Assembly: GCA_002427885.1 (NCBI GenBank)
Contig: DIZI01000022.1
Coordinates: 200,887-255,692, forward strand
Direction of reading: 5' to 3'
Length of the DNA stretch: 54,806 nucleotides
Origin: Paludibacter sp. UBA6032
GTDB lineage: Bacteria; Bacteroidota; Bacteroidia; Bacteroidales; Paludibacteraceae
Within the stretch, counting starts at the first letter, position 1, and each line of letters opens with the position of its first letter. Below, in pieces: positions 50,274 through 54,806 of this stretch. Both the position numbers and the translations under genes were made by a program. The notes under the pieces were generated by a model. It did no database searches. It was given only the letters and a program-made list of their open reading frames with translations, and was not told the DNA's origin.

Positions 50274-51233
50274 CTATACCTCCTTAAATAATCTAGTTAC
50301 ACAGCATTCAACTAATAGTCCGACACCTTCTGTTCTAACTGACTTTCTTCTAGGGTTATCATAAACTAATTCGACATCATTAGGGTATTTGATTGCAAAT
50401 AGCATTGCACCGATAGCATGGGGCTTAGTTCCAACAGGAGCTAATTTAATTTTAGATTTTCCTGTCTTTTGATAAATTTTTGTTAACAACATGTATACTT
50501 CAACTAATGAATTAGCCGCAGCAAATTTAATATTTTCATACGATCTTGTAGTTTTTAAAGGGCGTCTATTCCCCCAATAAGCTACAAAAGGATATTCAAT
50601 TCTGTAACCAGGTACACCAATAATTGGTATTATATTGTCGTAAGCTGGTTGTACATTATCAATGAGGTATGTAAACCTGCCTCCTTCAAAACCGAGTAAT
50701 GCAATAAATTTAAAATCAAGGTCATCGGGAATAATATTTGCAAACCCTGGAAGTGGCTCAATACCATTTATTTCTTCTGATAAATCATTAAAAACACCTT
50801 CAGCTCTAAACTGCTTTATTTTGTATGATTTTGGTTCAAGATAAATTATATGTACTTCTAAATCATAGCCATCTTCATTTATTAGTTTCATTACATTATT
50901 CAGTAAAGCTGCAGTAATTCTATTATTTAAACCAGACACATCTATATATATTACTGATTTAAGGTTAGATAGGAATATCTTCTTAATACCACTAGAGTCT
51001 CTTAAATTAAATTTTGTTTCAATATCATTATCAATAGTGATATGATCCTTTTCATCTACCAACTGCGTAACCTTGACAAATTCAATATCTGTGATATACC
51101 TAGATAGTAATGAATCTACTGTATGACTCCTGCTTTCTGTTGAATAACCATATATATATTTACTACCAGATATGGGAGAAAAGTCATCAATATTGGTGAA
51201 AATATTAGAGTATTTGTAATCTATATTAATCAT
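50274..51233 (-). CDS. Protein of unknown family in the PRTase/ATPase operon
   Basis: About 319 residues from MINIDYKYSN, overlapping the ATPase stop by eight bases; an ATG 42 bases upstream would overlap more. I do not recognise the family. The sequence looks alpha/beta: SVIYIDVSGLNNRITAALLN and LEVHIIYLEPKSYK are strand-helix units, followed by FIALLGFEGGR, IIGVPGYRIEYP, and a block PVGTKPHAIGAMLFAI (266 on) plus VELVYDNPRRK and TEGVG. The PVGTKP-helix block loosely recalls the TGGTK-helix of Rossmann-like nucleotide sensors (CARF); this is speculation. The well-ordered glycine and proline motifs suggest an enzyme or a ligand sensor. Confidence 0.75.
   Translation of the reverse strand: MINIDYKYSNIFTNIDDFSPISGSKYIYGYSTESRSHTVDSLLSRYITDIEFVKVTQLVDEKDHITIDNDIETKFNLRDSSGIKKIFLSNLKSVIYIDVSGLNNRITAALLNNVMKLINEDGYDLEVHIIYLEPKSYKIKQFRAEGVFNDLSEEINGIEPLPGFANIIPDDLDFKFIALLGFEGGRFTYLIDNVQPAYDNIIPIIGVPGYRIEYPFVAYWGNRRPLKTTRSYENIKFAAANSLVEVYMLLTKIYQKTGKSKIKLAPVGTKPHAIGAMLFAIKYPNDVELVYDNPRRKSVRTEGVGLLVECCVTRLFKEV
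50278..50285 (-). promoter_or_regulatory. Shine-Dalgarno site (AAGGAGGT) deciding the TTG start of the methyltransferase
   Basis: AAGGAGGT six bases before TTG, with the same spacing as in the RiPP precursor. It lies in the gap and last codons of the upstream gene. Confidence 0.75.
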
Positions 51234-53097
51234 TGTAATATTCTTCAAAAAGTAATAATTGACTAGGTAACTCATTAATTTCTGACTCCTTGATATTGCT
51301 TTTAGCTAAAATTGATTTTATATATTTTTTGGGATCGTTAATTACTCCTAAAAGTTCCGAATCAGTTATATTCATATTTCTTTTTCTGCGATAACTAAAC
51401 ACAAAATATGGGGCAAATATTGGATGTATTGCATAGATATAATCTCTAGTAGTATTCTGGTCACTCAACTTGTTTCCCGGCATTCTAATAAGAGCCAAAT
51501 TCATTACAGCGGCATTTAATATTTCATCACATTCATTTGAAGTGCTTCCTGATATACTAAATTGTACTAATTCTGGCCGACTTTTTACCTGTTCACATGC
51601 TAACACATTAAAAATTCGACCAAAACCTAACAGTAATTTTGTCAGTTGAGCTCCATTTTTCCATAAGCCTTCAAGTTCCATTAGATTTTTTAAGCCAATA
51701 TCTTGTGCTGCAATTGTCTGATCTTCAAAACTCACTGGATTTTGTAAATCATAACCACCGCTTATATGTTTTTCATATGCACGATAAACTAATTCCATTA
51801 AATACCGAATATTCCCATTTGCCAATTTAATATAAGTATTCCAACCAGAATAGTATTTCTGAATACCTACCATACCTCTCCCTTTTCTTATTTTAAAGAG
51901 CATTTCATATTTATAGCTATTGTATCTTGTATTCCATATTTTTTTATTTTTAGTATAATCCAAAATTATGTCTTTGTAACTGATGGGATGTATTGATGCC
52001 CAATAGAATATGAAATAAATGTATAATGAAGGTAAATCTTTTATTTCCTCAACTTCTTCTTTTGGCAATTTTAAATAGTCATTATACAAATCTGTTTCTT
52101 TAATTTTTAATTTAATTGCTTCCTCTTCGTATGGAAGGCTCAATAATGATTCTTCTATTGTAAATTTAACACTCTCTTCATCAATTAGTTTTTGGATTCT
52201 TGGTTGACAAACCTTCATTGCAAAATCAGAAAAATCGGACTCCTCGGTTAGTTTTTGTTCAATATTGATAAGTACATAATCAGCTGGGTCATGTAGTAAT
52301 TCATCTTTATTTAAAGTATGTTTAATTCTCCAACCAAGCTCTCTTACCCCAATTTTAAATGTGTAAAATTCAGTATTATGCTTAATTAGCGTGTTGATTA
52401 ATTGTTGTTGATTATCTTCCAAATTTTCATATTCATCGATAAGAATATAAAACATTTTATTATTGAATTGATCTAAATTTATAGCATGCTCAGTTACAAT
52501 CTTTATAGGGTCACCAGGCATAGATAATTCGATAGAATTACACTCTGCAATATTATTTATTTTAGCTTGAAACTCATACATATTTGTTTCAATTAATTCC
52601 AATAGCTGTTGAAAATTATTGCATTCTTCCTTAATTAGAAGAGACTTCGAAATTAATTTACAAACATGAGGAGATAATACTTTGTCATTAGTAGATTTAC
52701 TCCTATGCCATTCAATGAAATTTAATATCTCTCTGCATATAATCAAATTGAAATAATGACCAAATATCTTTTGCCATTTTTCTATATCGATATCTCCTCC
52801 AACAAATGCTCTTACATGGTTGGTATTTATTCTATAATATATTCCTATAAATTCGGATTCATCAAATCTATTCACATCAGAATCATGCAATGCATATTGA
52901 CCTTGATATGATAGTCCTTTCAAGACTGTTGTTTTACCGGTTCCTCTTCCTCCTTGTAGTACACATGGTCTATTGTCCTTTAAAGCAGTAAAGTAAGATG
53001 GTTCTGTGAAAAATTCATAGATTTTACCTTTAAGCCATTCTGCACGATAACTCCCAAAAAGTTCATTTAGTCTTTTTAGTTGATCTGTTTCTTTCAT
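51226..53097 (-). CDS. ORC-CDC6-type AAA ATPase
   Basis: A 623-residue P-loop ATPase. Walker A is GGRGTGKTT (49-57), Walker B LIDEYENL with Asp221-Glu222, and a sensor-like stretch KIGVREL lies near 250. A long C-terminal half (about 330-620) contains predicted helices that could form a winged-helix region. The pattern (WLKGKIYEFFTEPSYF before the P-loop; CVLQGGRGTGKT) matches the ORC/CDC6-like ATPases annotated in prokaryotic conflict systems, and not DnaA or Cdc6 replication proteins. It overlaps the PRTase gene by four bases (ATGA) and the following unknown gene by eight. The likely role is NTP-dependent sensing or switching for the partner effector. Confidence 0.82.
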   Translation of the reverse strand: MKETDQLKRLNELFGSYRAEWLKGKIYEFFTEPSYFTALKDNRPCVLQGGRGTGKTTVLKGLSYQGQYALHDSDVNRFDESEFIGIYYRINTNHVRAFVGGDIDIEKWQKIFGHYFNLIICREILNFIEWHRSKSTNDKVLSPHVCKLISKSLLIKEECNNFQQLLELIETNMYEFQAKINNIAECNSIELSMPGDPIKIVTEHAINLDQFNNKMFYILIDEYENLEDNQQQLINTLIKHNTEFYTFKIGVRELGWRIKHTLNKDELLHDPADYVLINIEQKLTEESDFSDFAMKVCQPRIQKLIDEESVKFTIEESLLSLPYEEEAIKLKIKETDLYNDYLKLPKEEVEEIKDLPSLYIYFIFYWASIHPISYKDIILDYTKNKKIWNTRYNSYKYEMLFKIRKGRGMVGIQKYYSGWNTYIKLANGNIRYLMELVYRAYEKHISGGYDLQNPVSFEDQTIAAQDIGLKNLMELEGLWKNGAQLTKLLLGFGRIFNVLACEQVKSRPELVQFSISGSTSNECDEILNAAVMNLALIRMPGNKLSDQNTTRDYIYAIHPIFAPYFVFSYRRKRNMNITDSELLGVINDPKKYIKSILAKSNIKESEINELPSQLLLFEEYYND

Positions 53098-54002
53098 CTT
53101 GAATAAACTTTATTAATTAAAGGAGTCCAGTTTTCTGTTTCCCAATAAAATATTGCAGGTATTGCATCTGGTGCTCCATGTTCAAATGCAATAGCTAATC
53201 CCTGTTTGTTAAATCCTTTTTCATCGTTTACTGATTTGCCATCAGTAGAAGGAATACCTAATTCATTACTTTTCTTTAGAATTAATTCTACACCGTCTTC
53301 AAAATATTTTTTTTCTCCTTTCCAACAAATACAATTTTGATTAAAGAGATTATACTCTTCATCAATAATATGTGCAGGTGATAAAATAAGACCATTACAA
53401 TATCTATTTAATAAGCTATAGCCTTTATGGTTGATAATCAAAGGTGAATATATAAACTTGTGATTGTATTTTGCTGAAATTTGTTCTAATGTAAGATTAA
53501 AAGATCCTCCCTCATTCACACACCATGCAGTATAGCATTGAGAGCCTGAACCAACAAAATCATCAACAAATACAATTGGTAAGGGTACCTTTACAGATTC
53601 TAATAATGAATGTAAATCTCTATAATCAATAAATCTTTCTTCTGGAATGTTAAGTGCATTTTTGAGTTTTCTAGTAAATAAATAACCACTATCAGATGTA
53701 TTTGGATCTTCACCTGGTATAAATGAATAATAACATCTATTTTTGAAATCTTCATGTTTCCAATTAGGGAAATGTTTTGACAACTCATAACCCGCTCTTC
53801 CTACAGATGTACGCAACATTTGGTCTACCATATTTTCAGGATAATAGTTGAAAAAGTCAACCATTAGACTTGCTAATTCTTTCTCATATTTATCCTCGAA
53901 ATTACTTAACCAACCTTTATAATTAAACTTGTCAGATAAAGGACAAGCTTGAACGTCTCTAAAGTAATTATAATGTTCAATAGTTTCATCGAATATATCC
54001 AT
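53094..54002 (-). CDS. Phosphoribosyltransferase-like protein (PRTase-CE type)
   Basis: A 302-residue protein whose centre carries a PRTase-like PRPP loop: PIVFVDDFVGSGSQC (142-156), hydrophobic strand, Asp-Asp, Gly-Ser-Gly, as in VLVDDVxxTG(G/K)T. The C-terminal FEHGAPDAIPAIFYW, then NWTPLINK, matches the HG.PDN.P.i.W closing seen in such proteins. The first 130 residues are helical (YKGWLSNFEDKYEKELASLM). PRTase-like domains beside ORC-type ATPases have been predicted as effectors in bacterial conflict systems, perhaps consuming or modifying nucleotides. Metabolic purine or pyrimidine PRTases have a different length and context. It is the first gene of a four-gene overlapping operon. Confidence 0.75.
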   Translation of the reverse strand: MDIFDETIEHYNYFRDVQACPLSDKFNYKGWLSNFEDKYEKELASLMVDFFNYYPENMVDQMLRTSVGRAGYELSKHFPNWKHEDFKNRCYYSFIPGEDPNTSDSGYLFTRKLKNALNIPEERFIDYRDLHSLLESVKVPLPIVFVDDFVGSGSQCYTAWCVNEGGSFNLTLEQISAKYNHKFIYSPLIINHKGYSLLNRYCNGLILSPAHIIDEEYNLFNQNCICWKGEKKYFEDGVELILKKSNELGIPSTDGKSVNDEKGFNKQGLAIAFEHGAPDAIPAIFYWETENWTPLINKVYSR

Positions 54003-54412
54003 ATTTAGATATTATTGGTTTCAAATTAATATTAATTTAATAATTTAGTATAATGATTTTCAGGCTAACCTAAACTCAGGTATTTTCTAAATTTTAGCTC
54101 ATAAATTTTGTACTCTTATTTTTTTTACACTTACGCATAACACCAATATATTTTCACTTCAAATTCCTGCATGTGTAATTAAGTGCATATATCCACTTTG
54201 CTTTATCTTTCAATTGTTCACTTTGCTAAAAATATGATAAATAGATATTAGCGAGGGTGTTTATAACGATTTTTTTTTGATTAATTTAATCGTCAAAGAT
54301 AAAAACTATTTTTCACAATTTTGACACTCCTTTTGATTAATTCCTAATCTATCTAATGGGATTTTTATTTATTCAAATGCTTTGGTGGTAATATGTGTAT
54401 TATAACATTGAA
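54003..54412. other. Upstream region of the PRTase operon
   Basis: About 410 AT-rich bases with no gene I can support. It holds the -7 box at 54294-54301 and a 14-base motif (54130-54143) that is the inverted counterpart of 49179-49192. The predicted 5' leader would be nearly 290 bases. Confidence 0.45.
54294..54301 (-). promoter_or_regulatory. Predicted -7 element (TATCTTTG) for the PRTase operon
   Basis: TATCTTTG on the minus strand, 292 bases before the PRTase start. It is the best match in the region, with a poor -33 box. Confidence 0.45.
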
Positions 54413-54592
54413 TCATGCCTGTTTTAAAACTGCTGGCAAACAGGTTTCGCTATATTTTATTACCACATTATTATATTTCTCTATTTTAATCTCATTTATC
54501 TTGCATTTTTGTTCATAATTTTTACTTGTATGCGGTTGATTATTGATTCCTAATTGTTGACAAAATTTATTGTATTCATTTTTTTGCCTCAA
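54413..54592 (-). CDS. Possible small ORF of 59 codons, unknown
   Basis: A minus-strand frame from a TTG at 54592, reading KNEYNKFCQQLGINNQP early and ending CLPAVLKQA. Its composition (charged, helical, two or three Cys) looks more protein-like than the surrounding sequence, but there is no ATG, no ribosome-binding site and no family I recognise. It could be the 3' end of a decayed gene whose 5' part is lost in the stop-rich upstream DNA. Confidence 0.25.
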   Translation of the reverse strand: MRQKNEYNKFCQQLGINNQPHTSKNYEQKCKINEIKIEKYNNVVIKYSETCLPAVLKQA

Positions 54593-54755
54593 TAAATCTC
54601 ATTTGAGATAAACTCCAATGGAATAATTCTTTCAGAATTCAAGAATTTACTGATAAAAAAATCTCAAATCAGTGAATTTCTATGCTGAAAAGTGGTAAAA
54701 CCATTTCCCTGCATAGAATTTAAAAATAACACTCAATATCGAGAATTATTCTTCT

Positions 54756-54784
54756 AAAGCACCAACTTCGGCGGTGCTTTTCCC
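54756..54784. terminator. Terminator-like hairpin near the window end
   Basis: AAAGCACC-N9-GGTGCTTT followed by TCCCCC. The neighbouring gene is beyond the window, so direction is unknown; the T run favours the plus strand. Confidence 0.55.
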
Positions 54785-54806
54785 CCTGAAAGGGCAAGTC
54801 ATTTTG

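Larger units (their letters stand above)
43132..54806. mobile_element. Genomic island at tRNA-Ser (left end; right end not in window)
   Basis: From the tRNA-Ser to the window end the DNA is visibly more AT-rich than the core, all cargo genes run on the minus strand, and the first gene is a tyrosine integrase. Cargo consists of an AbiE-like module, a RiPP cassette and a putative defence operon. No conjugation, replication or mobilisation genes are seen. The integrase is truncated, so the element is probably immobile. A right attachment site would be expected beyond 54806. Confidence 0.7.

Noticed and set aside
51226..53097. Replication initiator of a plasmid or phage (Cdc6/Orc or DnaA-like)
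   Set aside because: There are no iterons or origin-like AT/GC arrays nearby and no other replication genes; the overlaps with the PRTase and unknown genes favour a defence role.
53094..54002. Housekeeping purine or pyrimidine phosphoribosyltransferase
   Set aside because: Only the PRPP-loop-like motif is shared; length, the C-terminal HGAPDAIP block and the overlap with an ORC-type ATPase gene point to a conflict-system protein instead.
43132..54806. CRISPR array in the island
   Set aside because: I looked for regularly spaced repeats of 25-40 bases and saw none; the repeated words in the AT-rich parts are short and irregular.

Overview
The window is a chromosomal segment of a member of the Bacteroidota, most likely of the Bacteroidales/Marinilabiliales type. 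The evidence is TonB-dependent receptor and DUF4249 genes, methylmalonyl-CoA mutase as two adjacent subunits, LytTR-type regulation, promoters that fit the Bacteroidota TTTG-N19-TAnnTTTG pattern, and an almost complete lack of Shine-Dalgarno sequences in the housekeeping part. I cannot name a genus from sequence alone.

Positions 1 to about 43,130 are ordinary core chromosome. In order: a lactonase, an OsmC-like protein, a beta-carbonic anhydrase and a ketopantoate reductase; a four-gene outer-membrane operon (TonB receptor, DUF4249 lipoprotein, plug-bearing exported protein, unknown exported protein; 3710-10118, minus); both methylmalonyl-CoA mutase subunits; small envelope proteins; a six-gene 2-oxoacid dehydrogenase operon (E1a, E1b, E2, E3, lipoate ligase, TIGR02757; 18023-24314, minus); ferredoxin and a DnaJ-KTSC protein; a LytS/LytR-like two-component pair; a CPA2 cation:proton antiporter; a fused carbamoyl-phosphate synthase (CarA-CarB in one 1,456-residue chain); tRNA-Thr; a YigZ protein; then a plus-strand run pyrB, pyrI, flavin reductase, CAT-like acyltransferase, glyA, phoH, purC. 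Carbamoyl phosphate from the fused CPS feeds PyrBI. A leader ORF whose stop lies inside a strong terminator precedes pyrB and looks like an attenuator. REP-like GC-rich repeats lie around pyrB, in phoH and upstream of lpdA, and a decayed REP-associated (RAYT-like) transposase lies near 29.9 kb.

Positions 43,132 to 54,806 are an AT-rich genomic island attached to the 3' end of tRNA-Ser(UGA). It starts with a tyrosine integrase that has lost its C-terminus, including the catalytic tyrosine, so the island is probably frozen. The cargo, all on the minus strand, has three modules: (a) a winged-helix AbiEi-like regulator, an AbiEii-like nucleotidyltransferase and a metallophosphoesterase, with a near-perfect palindrome over the predicted promoter; (b) a compact RiPP cassette: a 38-residue precursor peptide too small for ordinary gene calling, with a duplicated Cys-Asn-Pro...Lys-Pro-Ser-Gly-Arg core, followed through a hairpin by a radical SAM/SPASM maturase with an N-terminal PqqD-like domain; (c) a four-gene overlapping operon encoding a phosphoribosyltransferase-like protein, an ORC/CDC6-type AAA ATPase, a protein of unknown family and an N6-adenine-type DNA methyltransferase, which I read as a predicted defence/conflict system. 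Several genes in (b) and (c) carry textbook AAGGAGGT ribosome-binding sites unlike the rest of the window, which suggests transfer from a lineage that uses Shine-Dalgarno initiation.

The strongest candidates for something undescribed are the RiPP cassette (47,342-49,026) and the PRTase/ATPase/unknown/methyltransferase operon (49,234-54,002).
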